Assembly (NCBI GenBank): GCA_018992685.1
Contig: JACVGT010000001.1
Coordinates: forward strand, 100,458-164,457
Direction of reading: 5' to 3'
DNA length: 64,000 bases
DNA from: Theionarchaea archaeon
GTDB lineage: Archaea; Methanobacteriota_B; Thermococci; Methanofastidiosales; SZ-28-30
The notes under the pieces: generated by a model
Seen by the model: the letters and a program-made list of their open reading frames with translations, nothing else
Told to the model about the DNA's origin: nothing
Database searches by the model: none
Shown: positions 8,697 to 18,330 of the stretch, in pieces
Position numbering within the stretch: position 1 is the first letter of the stretch
How the letters are laid out: every line of letters starts with the position of its first letter
Program-made: the position numbers and the translations under genes

Positions 8697-11162
8697 ATGA
8701 TCATGGTATCTCTCCAAGAATCTGCCCCAGATATCACTCTGGTGGGAGGAAAAGCATTCAATTTGATGAAATTACAGGATGTTCATGTGCCCAACGGGGT
8801 GTGTCTGACTACAGAAGCGTATGATCTTTACTGCAGGCACAATAACCTTGGTGATCAGTTGAACAGCATAGCGGCCAATGCAGATTACGATAACCCTCCG
8901 CACCTGAAGGAATCAGCACAAAAAATCAGAACGTTGATCATGGAAGGGGATATGCCCGAAGAAATAACAGTCCTTTTGGATACCGTCCCCTACAGGAATC
9001 TGGTGGTACGGTCTTCTGCCACGCTGGAAGATCTCCCTCATGCAAGCTTTGCGGGCCAGCAGGAGACAATTTTTAACCCTCGAACCCTGGAACAGGGAGT
9101 CAAACAGTGCTGGGCTTCTCTGTGGAATGAGCGGGCACTGGTCTACCGACGTTCCCGAGCTGTTGGGGCCTTGCCCAAGATGGCAGTCATTATCCAGGAA
9201 GCAGTACCATGTGATGTCTCAGGGCTAGTATTCACCCGGAATCCTCTCACTTCAGGTGAAGAGATTGTGGTGGAAGCCATACACGGCCTTGGAGAGCCCC
9301 TGGTTGCAGGAGAGATAACACCAGATCGGTACGTTCTAGATAGAACCCTCAAGATTACTTCTCAGGACCTATCTGACCAGAACCACCAGAGCGTTTTGGC
9401 ACCCTCAGGTACTCAGAGTGTCCCCTGTGGGAGCACCCCGTGCCTGGATGATGCTGTACTGAATAGACTCTGCAGGGTCTGTCTTGACATAGAGGCTCAG
9501 TTTGGCGAACCTCAGGATGTGGAATTCGGCATCTACAGTGGTCAGATCCACATCTTTCAGGCACGGCCCATCACGACCCGCAAAGAAGATGTGTGGACGA
9601 GAGGGTACAGCGATGATTACTGGACGGGGGTAACTTCTCCTCTATATTTTTCTTTGTTGGGCGAATTCCTAGACGTCTATGTCAACCAGGAGGGCAATAG
9701 GATCATGGGTTATACTGAGCTGGAAGGTGTCCCTCTCCTCCGATACCACAAGGCACACGCTTATTTCAATACAACAGTCCTGCGTGAAGTGTTCAAATAC
9801 AACCCACAGTGGAGCAGGGTGAAAGAATTGTTGGATTATTTCCCTGAACATGAACGGCAGACCATGAAAGAGCTGCCCTTCAACCTGTGGAAACGGGTTC
9901 TGGCCGAGCTGCGTATTGCCCTTCTGGACTGGGATGGGACCCTTTTCAATACATACAAAAAGTACAACGAATTCTCAGAGAAATACCTCAAGAATCTGAC
10001 TGAATTTGACAGTCTCACCCTTGAGGATTTAACTGATCAGGAGCTCTTGGACCAGTTCTGGCACCTCTACACCCTGTGTCTGAAACACTACCGGCTGGTG
10101 CGATGGGGAATTGCCACCCACAACATGGGCATGAACATGATTCTGAAACGATTCCTCATGTCTTGGTACCGCGGTGATCCTGATCAGACCTACAACATCC
10201 TGGTGTCAGGTCTCCCACATAATAAGGCCACAGAGACCAATATTGCTCTATACGATCTGGTGGAACCCAGAAAAACAGGAAATTTTGATGCAAAACTGCA
10301 GGAATTCCTCCACCAGTATGGACACCGTTCCTATTCCAGGGACATTATCTTTCCCACCTGGCGGGAAAAACCCCAGCTCATTATTGATATCGTGGATTCG
10401 CTGGTAGAGAACGAGAGGGACGTCCAGCAGATCGAAGCCGAAAAGAAGGCCCAGAGAGAAGAACTCACCCAGAACGTCCTGGATGAGATTGAAACCCAGC
10501 AATTTGGTTTGGTTAAGAAGCTCGTGTTCAGGATGATACTGAACTATGCCCAGATATACATCGGGTTCAGAGAGAACCAGAGGTTCTTTCTGGATCATCA
10601 GGATTCCAGGTTCAGAGCTGTGTTTCTGGAAATGGGGAACAGACTGGCCCAGCGAGGTGTGTTGCAGCACAGAGATGATGTGTTCTTCTTGTTCAAAGAG
10701 GAGGTGTTCACAGCGTTGCAGACAGGAGAGGTACCCCTTGATCTCCTGACCAAGAGAAAAGCAGATTTTCACACCTATCAGCACACGCTTCCCCCCAAGT
10801 TTCTCCAGGGCAACCTGGAATTCGATGAGGATATTTCCTATCAGAAAGCCCTCATAGGCGTTGCATCAAGCCCGGGCGTGGTCACAGGCACTGCGAGACT
10901 CATACAGAGCATTGAGGAGCTTCACACCATTGAGAAGGATGAGATTCTGGTGGCAACCTGTACAGACCCTGGGTGGACTCCCATTTTCATCAAGATCAAG
11001 GGATTGGTTACAGAGACGGGAGGAATTCTCTCTCATGGGGCGGTAGTCTCCAGGGAATACGGGATACCTGCAGTAACGGGAGTCAAGAATGCCATGCAGT
11101 ACCTCAGAGACGGTGACATTGTTACCGTGAATGGGAACACAGGAGAAGTGCGGGTGAAATAA
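8697..11162 (+). CDS. PEP-utilising enzyme, rifampin phosphotransferase-like
   Basis: An 821-aa multidomain enzyme. The N-terminal third is the PPDK/PEP-synthase ATP-binding domain (VGGKAFNLMKL; VRSSATLEDLPHASFAGQ; QARPITTR at its end). A long helical middle follows, then a C-terminal swivelling domain with phospho-acceptor His about 780 in GGILSHGAVVSREYG, almost the rifampin phosphotransferase form. It lacks the C-terminal PEP-binding barrel of true PEP synthases, so it should transfer a phosphate from ATP via histidine to a small acceptor. The acceptor is unknown. TATA-like CTTATAAGC at about 8668. The next gene follows after 1 nt, so they are co-transcribed. Confidence 0.8.
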   Translation: MIMVSLQESAPDITLVGGKAFNLMKLQDVHVPNGVCLTTEAYDLYCRHNNLGDQLNSIAANADYDNPPHLKESAQKIRTLIMEGDMPEEITVLLDTVPYRNLVVRSSATLEDLPHASFAGQQETIFNPRTLEQGVKQCWASLWNERALVYRRSRAVGALPKMAVIIQEAVPCDVSGLVFTRNPLTSGEEIVVEAIHGLGEPLVAGEITPDRYVLDRTLKITSQDLSDQNHQSVLAPSGTQSVPCGSTPCLDDAVLNRLCRVCLDIEAQFGEPQDVEFGIYSGQIHIFQARPITTRKEDVWTRGYSDDYWTGVTSPLYFSLLGEFLDVYVNQEGNRIMGYTELEGVPLLRYHKAHAYFNTTVLREVFKYNPQWSRVKELLDYFPEHERQTMKELPFNLWKRVLAELRIALLDWDGTLFNTYKKYNEFSEKYLKNLTEFDSLTLEDLTDQELLDQFWHLYTLCLKHYRLVRWGIATHNMGMNMILKRFLMSWYRGDPDQTYNILVSGLPHNKATETNIALYDLVEPRKTGNFDAKLQEFLHQYGHRSYSRDIIFPTWREKPQLIIDIVDSLVENERDVQQIEAEKKAQREELTQNVLDEIETQQFGLVKKLVFRMILNYAQIYIGFRENQRFFLDHQDSRFRAVFLEMGNRLAQRGVLQHRDDVFFLFKEEVFTALQTGEVPLDLLTKRKADFHTYQHTLPPKFLQGNLEFDEDISYQKALIGVASSPGVVTGTARLIQSIEELHTIEKDEILVATCTDPGWTPIFIKIKGLVTETGGILSHGAVVSREYGIPAVTGVKNAMQYLRDGDIVTVNGNTGEVRVK

Positions 11163-11163
11163 C

Positions 11164-12039
11164 ATGGAACATCTGGAGCATCCGCCTGGCCCGGAAAAAG
11201 AATGGAACGAGAGCTACTATTTCAACTTCTATGATCCCAGAACCTGCATCGGTGGGTTCACCCGAATAGGGTTCAAGCCCAACAAGAACGAAGCTGTCGG
11301 ATACCTGTTCCTGTTCTACCAAAATGAGATTCTGAAGGTCGTCCTCCAGGACAAGGTCGAGACCGTCCCTGAGAGAATACAGGTAGGGTCCCTGCAGTTT
11401 GTCCCCGAATGGACTCTTGCATTTTCTGGCAAGATGGCTGGAGGAGAGGCCACTATCAGAAATGTCGATGTACGGCTGAAATACGCTCCCCTGCATACAG
11501 AATTCAGCTACCTTGCGTGCGTCACCTCTCAACAACAGGAAATATGCAAAGTAGTGTGTGCGGATCATTACGAGCAGATGGGGCTGGTGACAGGGCGCAT
11601 AACAGTAGATTCTTGTTCTCAGGATATTAGGGCTCTGGGGGAGAGAGATCATAGTTGGGGGGAACGAGATTGGAATGCCCCTGATCTCTGGATATACGTG
11701 ACTGCACCCTTTGACCCTGAATTCGGGATCAATATCGCCCAGATGCGTATCAATGGAGAAGAAATCAACACAGGGTTTATCATGGAAAACGGAGAGAACT
11801 TTCCTGTTCTGGACGTTAAAGCAGAATGTATCACCCAGGATGGGAGGCAGAAAGAGGTTCTCTACCGCATCAGTGATGTGAGAGGGAGGAGGTTCACACT
11901 GAAGGGGAGGGTGTTGAACACAGTGCAAATTCCCTATAGAGGAAGAGGAGTGTCAGTACTCAATGAGAACTTGACGTCATTCGAGTGCGGGAAAAAGAAG
12001 GGATATGGTATTGCTGAATATCTGGTAAGAATAGAGTAA
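11164..12039 (+). CDS. CrtC/AttH-like lipocalin-fold protein
   Basis: A 291-aa soluble protein without signal peptide. The motif GERDHSWGERDW (about 158-169) followed by aromatic beta strands is the signature of the carotenoid 1,2-hydratase / AttH / DUF7064-7065 group of double-lipocalin proteins, which handle isoprenoid or other lipid-like molecules. An enzyme role is possible but not shown. It starts 1 nt after the stop of the phosphotransferase-like gene, so the two probably act on the same compound. No other isoprenoid genes are nearby. Confidence 0.6.
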   Translation: MEHLEHPPGPEKEWNESYYFNFYDPRTCIGGFTRIGFKPNKNEAVGYLFLFYQNEILKVVLQDKVETVPERIQVGSLQFVPEWTLAFSGKMAGGEATIRNVDVRLKYAPLHTEFSYLACVTSQQQEICKVVCADHYEQMGLVTGRITVDSCSQDIRALGERDHSWGERDWNAPDLWIYVTAPFDPEFGINIAQMRINGEEINTGFIMENGENFPVLDVKAECITQDGRQKEVLYRISDVRGRRFTLKGRVLNTVQIPYRGRGVSVLNENLTSFECGKKKGYGIAEYLVRIE

Positions 12040-12245
12040 ATTAAAAATAAAGGGCAGCAGGAGGAGGAAAGGGATATTCTCATTGTTCTTTGAGTGACTC
12101 CACGCATTTCCTGGGATTCTATGGTGTCGTTGCATCAGGATACTCCATATTCTCCCCACATATACCCCGGAAATAAACTACACCAACATGCTTCTCAGGA
12201 GGATTTCCCACCCGTGACCAGCCCCTTTTCTTAAGGCAATCATCG

Positions 12246-12299
12246 AAACATTTATAAGTATGTAGATATGCTACCTGCATAGCAAGTCTACCTAGTAGA
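12246..12299 (+). promoter_or_regulatory. Promoter with palindromes before the epimerase gene
   Basis: TATA-like ATTTATAAG at 12249-12257. Just downstream are two short palindromes built from the same GTAG/CTAC arms: GTAG-atatg-CTAC at about 12260-12272 and TCTAC-cta-GTAGA at about 12287-12299. They sit over the expected transcript start, as archaeal repressor sites do. This is inferred from position and symmetry only. Confidence 0.4.
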
Positions 12300-12343
12300 G
12301 GATGGAGGAGAGAACATAGATAACAGGTTGTGAGGTGTACTAG

Positions 12344-13327
12344 ATGAAGATATTGTTAACTGGTGCCTTTGGCAACGTAGGGAGGAGCACACTCAAAGCA
12401 CTCATAAAGAAAGGATACTTCGTGAGAGTCTTTGATGTTTACACAGACCAGACTACGGTTCGTGCACAGGAATTTGAAGATCATCCCCAGGTGGAGATGT
12501 TCTGGGGAGATCTGTGTGACAAGGAGGACGTTCTTACAGCGCTTGATGAGACTATTGACGTAGTCATTCATGTGGCAGCCATTATTCCACCATTGGCAGA
12601 TAAGAGACCTGAATTTGCCAGAGCCGTGAATGTAGGTGGAACAGCGAATATTCTCGCTGCCATGGAGTCTCTTGACAGGAGCCCGAGGCTGATTTACACA
12701 TCCTCAATTTCTGTCTACGGGGATCGAGTGAAAACCCCTTTCATACAGGTCACTGATCCTGTGGCCCCCAATGATGACGATGAGTACGCACAGACCAAGC
12801 TTGAAGCAGAAAAACGTATTACAGGCTCTGCTGTAGAATGGGCTATCTTTCGGTTGACCTACATTGTTTCTCCAGAAAAGCTGGAAATGGACCCGCTCAT
12901 GTTTCACATGCCTCTCGAAACGTCTATTGAAATATGCCACACAGAGGATGTGGGAGTTGCCCTGGCAAATGCCGTCACATGTGATGAGATCTGGGGAGGC
13001 ATATATCACATTGCAGGGGGAGAGAAATGCAGGACAACATACAAAGAGTACATCCAGACCATGATGGAGATATTCGGGCTGGGAAGCCAGTGCCTGCCTG
13101 AAGAAGCCTTCAGCACGGGGAAATTTCACTGTGGATTCATGGACACGTCAAGGAGTCAAGCCTTACTGAAGTACCAGCACCACACTCTCGAAGATTACTA
13201 CAGGGAAGTGAAGAAAGAAGTTGGACCGAAGAGATGGTTGATGCGTCTCGTCTCATGGGCTGCACGGCTCTACCTCTTGAACAAGTCAGAGTTCTACAGA
13301 AAGAACAGCAGAAAGCCCACGGTGTAG
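12344..13327 (+). CDS. Extended SDR, NAD-dependent epimerase/dehydratase
   Basis: A 327-aa sugar-nucleotide epimerase-type protein. The N-terminal Rossmann motif is TGAFGNVG, the active site shows SSISVYG and YAQTKLEAEK (the Y-x3-K pair), and the C-terminal half binds substrate. It probably acts on a nucleotide sugar or a similar carbonyl compound; which one cannot be told. GAGGTG lies 6 nt before the ATG. The C-terminus ends in a basic tail (FYRKNSRKPTV). It stands alone. Confidence 0.85.
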   Translation: MKILLTGAFGNVGRSTLKALIKKGYFVRVFDVYTDQTTVRAQEFEDHPQVEMFWGDLCDKEDVLTALDETIDVVIHVAAIIPPLADKRPEFARAVNVGGTANILAAMESLDRSPRLIYTSSISVYGDRVKTPFIQVTDPVAPNDDDEYAQTKLEAEKRITGSAVEWAIFRLTYIVSPEKLEMDPLMFHMPLETSIEICHTEDVGVALANAVTCDEIWGGIYHIAGGEKCRTTYKEYIQTMMEIFGLGSQCLPEEAFSTGKFHCGFMDTSRSQALLKYQHHTLEDYYREVKKEVGPKRWLMRLVSWAARLYLLNKSEFYRKNSRKPTV

Positions 13328-13480
13328 AACCTTCTTCTTTTTCTGTGTTCCCTTTTCGACTATTTGAAGAGAACCACAGAGTTCCATCTGATGTTGTCAC
13401 AGGGGTCAGGGAAATTGTGGGTTTCATTCTCCTGGGCTGTGGTCAGTCCATCTCATGATCCATTGAAGGGTATTGATTCT

Positions 13481-14596
13481 TTATTGTCTCACCTTGAGAG
13501 CCACAGCTGCACCCGCCACTCCAACAATAGCCAGGAACACGAAGGACGCAGAGACTCCACTCTGTTCTGCGACAATCCCCATGATCACAGGACTCGAAGT
13601 GGCCATCAACCCAGCGAGTCCCTGGACCAACCCCAGGGCGGTCCCGTACCATGCCTCAGGCACACCCTCCACAAAAGCAGCAGTTGCAGGAACCCACACT
13701 ACGTAGGCCACGAATCCCAGAGGAATAAGGAATACCCACACAGAATGGAAGACCACGAGGACCAGAACGGAGGCCGCAAGCATTGACACGAAGATTATCT
13801 TTCGTCTGCTGTACCTATCTGTCAGGATTCCTGCCAGAAGTTCTGCAATAACCCCTGTGCCGTAGAAGAGGGTGATTGCACCCGTTACAGATGTAGTAGA
13901 AAACCCTATCTCTTCCAGTTGGATGGGTAGAAATACCACAAATCCCCTGAAGAACATGGCAAAACATCCAAAAAGAATGCACATAAGTATAGATTCTTTC
14001 TGTACGAGTGGGTATTGGCTTCTTCCAACGTGGGAAGAATGTTCTTCTCTCACAAAGAAAAAAAGTGCTGCTGATATGAGCCCTGTCAAAGGCAGGAGGA
14101 GGAGCACCTCATGCCACCCCCACTTACTCAAGATTATCCCTGCACACACGGGGTAGGTGAGTATTCCGATACCTCCACCAACTCCATGGATACCCAGGAT
14201 TTTTCCCCGTATTTTTTCTTTCATAGACTTGACAAGGAGGGCGATTCCACAGGGATGATAGAAGCTCGCTCCAAATCCTGCCAGCAGATTCAGCATGATG
14301 AGGGAGGAATATGATGAGCAGAATGACATTGCAAAAAGACTCACAGACAGGACAGCCAGCCCGAATGATATGAAGGGCCACTTCACTTTAGAAAAATCAG
14401 AAACATATCCTGCAATAATTTGGCCAAATCCAAGGGTCAGTACCATGGAACCTCCAAAGATTCCTATCTGCGTATAGGAGAGATTGAAGTCACGTGCAAT
14501 GAATGGAATAAGCAAGGGCAGCATGAGAATGAGTCCATCGTCCACAAAATGTCCCATGAATGTTGCAGCTACGACTCTTTTCATCGTGGCATCCAT
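13481..14596 (-). CDS. MFS transporter
   Basis: A 371-aa major-facilitator protein with about 12 helices. The loop after helix 2 reads GYVSDFSKVKW and its counterpart in the second half ILTDRYSRRK, the usual MFS A-motif. Probably an exporter of small hydrophobic compounds or drugs. A TATA-like TTTTTATAGG lies about 22 nt upstream of the ATG and no ribosome site is seen, so it is likely leaderless. It lies 40 nt downstream of the methyltransferase gene on the same strand but seems to have its own promoter. Confidence 0.85.
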   Translation of the reverse strand: MDATMKRVVAATFMGHFVDDGLILMLPLLIPFIARDFNLSYTQIGIFGGSMVLTLGFGQIIAGYVSDFSKVKWPFISFGLAVLSVSLFAMSFCSSYSSLIMLNLLAGFGASFYHPCGIALLVKSMKEKIRGKILGIHGVGGGIGILTYPVCAGIILSKWGWHEVLLLLPLTGLISAALFFFVREEHSSHVGRSQYPLVQKESILMCILFGCFAMFFRGFVVFLPIQLEEIGFSTTSVTGAITLFYGTGVIAELLAGILTDRYSRRKIIFVSMLAASVLVLVVFHSVWVFLIPLGFVAYVVWVPATAAFVEGVPEAWYGTALGLVQGLAGLMATSSPVIMGIVAEQSGVSASFVFLAIVGVAGAAVALKVRQ

Positions 14597-14636
14597 GCAC
14601 GTACTCTTCTAAGACCTATAAAAATATTGAGGTTTG

Positions 14637-15332
14637 TCAATGGACAGTCCCACGTCTTGTAGCATATACAATGGCTGAAACCTCCCACGGCTGGATTTCT
14701 ACCTGTATCTCAGTGAACCCATGCACCTCCAGAGCACTCTTCATGGTAGTAACCCAGGTGGACTCAACGATTATGTGCTTGAGTTCTCTGCCCATTTCTC
14801 TCCACGACTGAGACATGTGGAGAACTGACCGGAGCAAGACCCAGTAGATATTGTAGGTGAGTCTGTAGAATGCGTTTTCTGGATAGGTGAAATCATGGAA
14901 CACTATGAGCCCCTCTGGATTGAGAATCTTGGAGCAGTTTCTGATTACCACATTCATGTTTATATATTTTGGGAGATAACTCGCAGTTATGAGATCATAT
15001 CGGTTTTCAACAACGTCCTCAGCATTCGCCTGGAAGAATTCGACATTCTTCACAGCACTCTTGATTTTCTTGGCTCTGGCATACAGGAGGTATTCTTCCT
15101 GAAGGTCAATACCAACCACTGCACTCTCAGGGAATCTCTGTGCCAGTGCAAAGGTCAGTATCCCTGTACCGCATGCAAGATCCAATATGGTTTTCGGGGT
15201 GATCTGACTTGATATTTCCAGGATTCTCTTCTTCCAGGAGCTGTCCTGCCCCAGGGTAGCGACCTTCACCATGAGATCGTATGTACTTCCTGTGGTGGCA
15301 AAAATCTGTCTTACGAGGTTGGGCTGGTCCAT
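14637..15332 (-). CDS. SAM-dependent methyltransferase (UbiE-like)
   Basis: A 231-aa class I methyltransferase. Motif I is ILDLACGTGILTFALAQ, the acidic residue after strand 2 is in VVGIDLQEEYL, and motif IV region reads YDLITASYLPKYI. Similarity to the UbiE/COQ5 group is in the N-terminal half; the acceptor is unknown. Start chosen at 15332: AAGGAG lies 6 nt upstream; an in-frame ATG at 15362 has none. It precedes the MFS gene and could form a functional pair with it. Confidence 0.85.
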   Translation of the reverse strand: MDQPNLVRQIFATTGSTYDLMVKVATLGQDSSWKKRILEISSQITPKTILDLACGTGILTFALAQRFPESAVVGIDLQEEYLLYARAKKIKSAVKNVEFFQANAEDVVENRYDLITASYLPKYINMNVVIRNCSKILNPEGLIVFHDFTYPENAFYRLTYNIYWVLLRSVLHMSQSWREMGRELKHIIVESTWVTTMKSALEVHGFTEIQVEIQPWEVSAIVYATRRGTVH

Positions 15333-15485
15333 TCGTTTCTCCTTGCCTGCCTTCAGTGGCAAAGCTGAATCTTCTTCTTAGAGGAGACGGCATGTTCCTA
15401 AGAACATGAATTGAGGTACACGTCTTCCACGAGTGGTTTCCGTGGTTTGTGGTTCAGTACCATCCAATGGTTCCTGTAGCCTGAA

Positions 15486-16292
15486 TCATCCAGTTCTGTC
15501 TCCCAGCCACTTCATTGCATAGTCAACTGCCTCTTTCTGGGAGAACAGCCGCGACGCTGCCAGTCCGATATATCCTTTCTTCACGTCACATGCTTTCTCA
15601 AAATCCTCTCCCATGGCTTCGAATTCGTCACTGTTGTAGTCAATATCCTCATAGGCTTTCCATACTCTCTTTCCTTCTTCAAGAACGGGCGCCTCACACA
15701 TGGTCCTCTTTCGCATGTTCAACCGGTATTCTGCCAGATGGAATGAGGTATTCTTTGCGTATGAAACCCCCATCAGGAGAATCCATCCATTGAGTGCGTA
15801 CAGTTTCCCTAATGGTGATTGGACTCCCAGACTGTAGGAGAACCCATGGGTTCCTGTTACCATTCTCTTGTGCCTCCCCCACGCAGCAAAGGACACGGTG
15901 GGATGGTTGCTCCTCAGGACTCCGGGAAACGTTCTGAAGCAATCAACAATTCTGCCCATCTCGCGGGTGGGGGTGTATATTGGATTGAAAGCAGGCATAG
16001 TCTCCTTTATTGTCTTTACCCATTCTTGTGGTACAGGAGGGTTGCTCCAGTTCTCAGGATTCGAGTAATCACCTGAATGGGTGGGCATAACAAGTGTCCC
16101 TTCTTCTGTCAGTGTATCCATGAGTGCCTGAACCACAGCCACCGGACCGCCGCTTACCCACCCGATTCTGTTCAGAGAAGAATGCACCAGGAGGGTCATC
16201 CTTCTGGCAACGCCCAGCCTTCGCAGATCACGTGCCAGGGACTGCTGTGTCTGGGGGAATGGTGTATTTTCTATGAGGGATGCTTCAGGCAT
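15486..16292 (-). CDS. Aminoglycoside N3-acetyltransferase-like (AAC(3)/YokD)
   Basis: A 268-aa antibiotic N-acetyltransferase family protein: LLVHSSLNRIGWVSGG near the N-terminus, LVMPTHSGDYSNP in the middle and GVSYAKNTSFHLAEY towards the end match the AAC(3) pattern, with acetyl-CoA as the donor. In archaea the native substrate is unknown and may not be an aminoglycoside. Start set at 16292: TATA-like AATATAAGTG lies 25-30 nt upstream and there is no ribosome site, indicating a leaderless gene; a longer reading from 16406 would run through this promoter. Confidence 0.8.
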   Translation of the reverse strand: MPEASLIENTPFPQTQQSLARDLRRLGVARRMTLLVHSSLNRIGWVSGGPVAVVQALMDTLTEEGTLVMPTHSGDYSNPENWSNPPVPQEWVKTIKETMPAFNPIYTPTREMGRIVDCFRTFPGVLRSNHPTVSFAAWGRHKRMVTGTHGFSYSLGVQSPLGKLYALNGWILLMGVSYAKNTSFHLAEYRLNMRKRTMCEAPVLEEGKRVWKAYEDIDYNSDEFEAMGEDFEKACDVKKGYIGLAASRLFSQKEAVDYAMKWLGDRTG

Positions 16293-16362
16293 AGAACCAC
16301 TAGGTCTCGAACACTTATATTCTTTTTTTGTGGAAGGGGAGTTTACATGGGGACCGAGAACA

Positions 16363-17592
16363 TCAGAGCGCTGAGTTAAGCCATTTGGGCCCCTTCTTTG
16401 CCTCAATGTGGTGCCCTCCCAGGTATTCCAGAAATCGCTGTAATTCCTTGGTGACAGCGTCCTTAAGCTTGCTGTCAGGGTGGTTAAAGAAATGGAAATT
16501 CCTTATTTCTAATGTCTGTTCCTCTTTTTTGTAGAAAGGATCTATCAGCCCCACATAATCTCCATTATACAGTACGGGCAGGCAGTAGTATCCATATTTC
16601 CTGTCTTTGACCTTCTTGTATACTTCCCAGGAATATTCTGAACCATACACGGCCTGGAATAATGCCCTGTTCCAGGTAAGAGGGTCCAGGGGGGCCAGGA
16701 ATCGGAGACAATCCGAGGACGGTTCGGGGGGATCGTGCCACAGAGTGGAATCCTCTATTGGTGCATAGATCTGACCCTTCCATCCCTCCAAGTGAAGTGA
16801 AAAGAGGACACCCTCCTTCTCCAGGTGCCCGAGGAGCTCTCGAATTTTTGGCGTCTTCCCAATGCTGTACCATTGTTCTGGCGCCCTCAAGGGGGAAACC
16901 AACCGCGATGCCCTTGTGATCATGGTTGCCATCTGATTCATGCATTCTTCATCATCAGGAGGTTCTGCTGTATAGACAGACTGGGGAATCACGTCTTCTG
17001 CCAGAACGTAGTATTTGCGTGAACCCTCCCTGTGGTGAATTGCCACTTTCCCGGAGATCCAGAGCCGTTCCAGCAGGACCCGGGAGAGGGCTGTCTGTCC
17101 CCACCACCTCACTTTTTTCCATCCTTTAATGTCGAGCGAGGTGACGGGGCCATCTTCCAGCATCCTGAGAATGAATGCTGTCTCTCTCTTGTGTTCCTTG
17201 AAGAAGGGAGCATTTCTGTTCTGCATGCGGGTTCTCAACCAGTTGAAGACGGGATATTTTTCCATGGGAAGAATGGAGAGCATTTTGCAGAAGTATTCAA
17301 AGAGGTCCCGCTTCTGGTACAACAGGTGGTGCAGGTGACTCTGCCTGTAGTTTGAAACCCTGCTCTGCACGGTTAGATCTGCATTCCTGCCTGCAACGTC
17401 TATGGGGTCTGACTGAATGCACTGGTGTTTCTTTAAAACTCCCAGCGTCCCGGAGAGACCCTCCTGCAAAGAAGAAAACCCGTGCAGGTGGAATAAGACC
17501 TTTCTGGCATGTGAGGGCGTCACCGTGAGCATGAGAGAATGTGGCATTACCTCTAAAAAAGGTTTGGACTCCTTCCTTCGTGATGAAATCAT
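16363..17592 (-). CDS. YcaQ/AlkX-type winged-helix DNA glycosylase
   Basis: A 409-aa protein of the HTH_42 (YcaQ) family. The key segment CIQSDPIDVAGRN carries the QxD motif (Q-S-D) that is catalytic in E. coli YcaQ, which unhooks DNA interstrand crosslinks and removes bulky alkylated bases. Later LDPLTWNRALFQAVYG and LPVLYNGDYVGLIDP are further family marks. Probable role: repair of alkylated or crosslinked DNA. GGGAGGT 7 nt before the ATG at 17592 fixes the start; the earlier in-frame start at 17667 has no support. Confidence 0.8.
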   Translation of the reverse strand: MISSRRKESKPFLEVMPHSLMLTVTPSHARKVLFHLHGFSSLQEGLSGTLGVLKKHQCIQSDPIDVAGRNADLTVQSRVSNYRQSHLHHLLYQKRDLFEYFCKMLSILPMEKYPVFNWLRTRMQNRNAPFFKEHKRETAFILRMLEDGPVTSLDIKGWKKVRWWGQTALSRVLLERLWISGKVAIHHREGSRKYYVLAEDVIPQSVYTAEPPDDEECMNQMATMITRASRLVSPLRAPEQWYSIGKTPKIRELLGHLEKEGVLFSLHLEGWKGQIYAPIEDSTLWHDPPEPSSDCLRFLAPLDPLTWNRALFQAVYGSEYSWEVYKKVKDRKYGYYCLPVLYNGDYVGLIDPFYKKEEQTLEIRNFHFFNHPDSKLKDAVTKELQRFLEYLGGHHIEAKKGPKWLNSAL

Positions 17593-17850
17593 TGGTCTGA
17601 CCTCCCTTAGAAATATGAACAAAGATAGGTTTGAACAGAGATGACGTTCCTTCGTATACTCCCTCAACAGAAATGTGATTCTTCAGCCTCGAAATCAGAA
17701 AGAAAGCACCGTTAACCCTGGAAATCCAGAAAACAAAAGGACTGAAAAAGGAAAGGTGCTCACCCTGGCCAGTGTCTTTCGTAATTCTGATCTTGTCAGA
17801 TGTGGAGCTCCTCAACAGCAGCACGATGTCAGCCTGTGAAGATGAATAGT

Positions 17851-18013
17851 AACCTTTATAAGCATGGATGCACAGCATTAGCTGCAAAGGACTGTAAACA
17901 AAGGTTCGTACTTCGATCATTCGGATTCCGTAACTTTTCTGTTGTAAGTTTTTTGTAAAGAGTTCAGATACGATCTGGGGATATCTCAGAAACGGTCTGA
18001 GGAGATGATACAC
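17851..18013 (+). promoter_or_regulatory. Promoter and long structured 5' leader of first csp gene
   Basis: TATA box TTTATA at 17855-17860. Expected transcript start is near 17883, exactly where a 64-nt block identical to the second csp leader begins (17883-17946). The leader is about 130 nt long. A hairpin CTCAGA (17985-17990) / TCTGAG (17996-18001) ends at the first G of the ribosome site GGAG (18001-18004). A second hairpin CAGAT-acg-ATCTG precedes it. See findings: candidate RNA thermosensor or other leader control. Confidence 0.7.
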
Positions 18014-18205
18014 GTGAAAGGAACAGTACAGTGGTTCAATGCCCGCAAGGGGTATGGATTCATCCAGGATGAAAATGGAAATGACATCTTTGTCCATCAG
18101 AGTGCCGTACCCATGGGCGTCTTCCTCAATGAGGGAGATCAGGTCGAATTCGAACAGGAAGAATCAGACAGAGGACCTCGAGCAGTAAATGTGCGAAAGC
18201 TGTAG
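18014..18205 (+). CDS. CspA-like cold-shock domain protein (copy 1)
   Basis: A 63-aa single cold-shock domain, with RNP1 KGYGFIQ and RNP2 DIFVHQSA, that binds single-stranded RNA/DNA as an RNA chaperone. Such proteins are common in bacteria and found in only some archaea. I start at GTG 18014, 9 nt after GGAG: the paralogue at 20512 uses the same GTG, and its upstream ATG is out of frame, so the in-frame ATG at 18005 here, which overlaps the ribosome site, is unlikely to be used. About 90% identical to copy 2. Confidence 0.9.
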   Translation: MKGTVQWFNARKGYGFIQDENGNDIFVHQSAVPMGVFLNEGDQVEFEQEESDRGPRAVNVRKL

Positions 18206-18330
18206 GTTGTTGTTGATTCGTAAAGGCTAGTTTGTTCTTTCTTTTTTTGTTTCTTCAAATCACCTTTCCTTTTTAACCATTTCAATATTCCCAGACATTG
18301 AAGACATGTCCATCCATGAAGGAGAAGGAA

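Noticed and set aside
15694..16379. Several overlapping frames on both strands over the acetyltransferase gene
   Set aside because: They are shadows of the AAC(3)-like gene, which has the family motifs and a promoter.
17297..18097. Minus-strand frame of 266 codons across the csp leader
   Set aside because: It overlaps the YcaQ-type gene in another frame and runs antisense through the csp promoter; composition is not protein-like.
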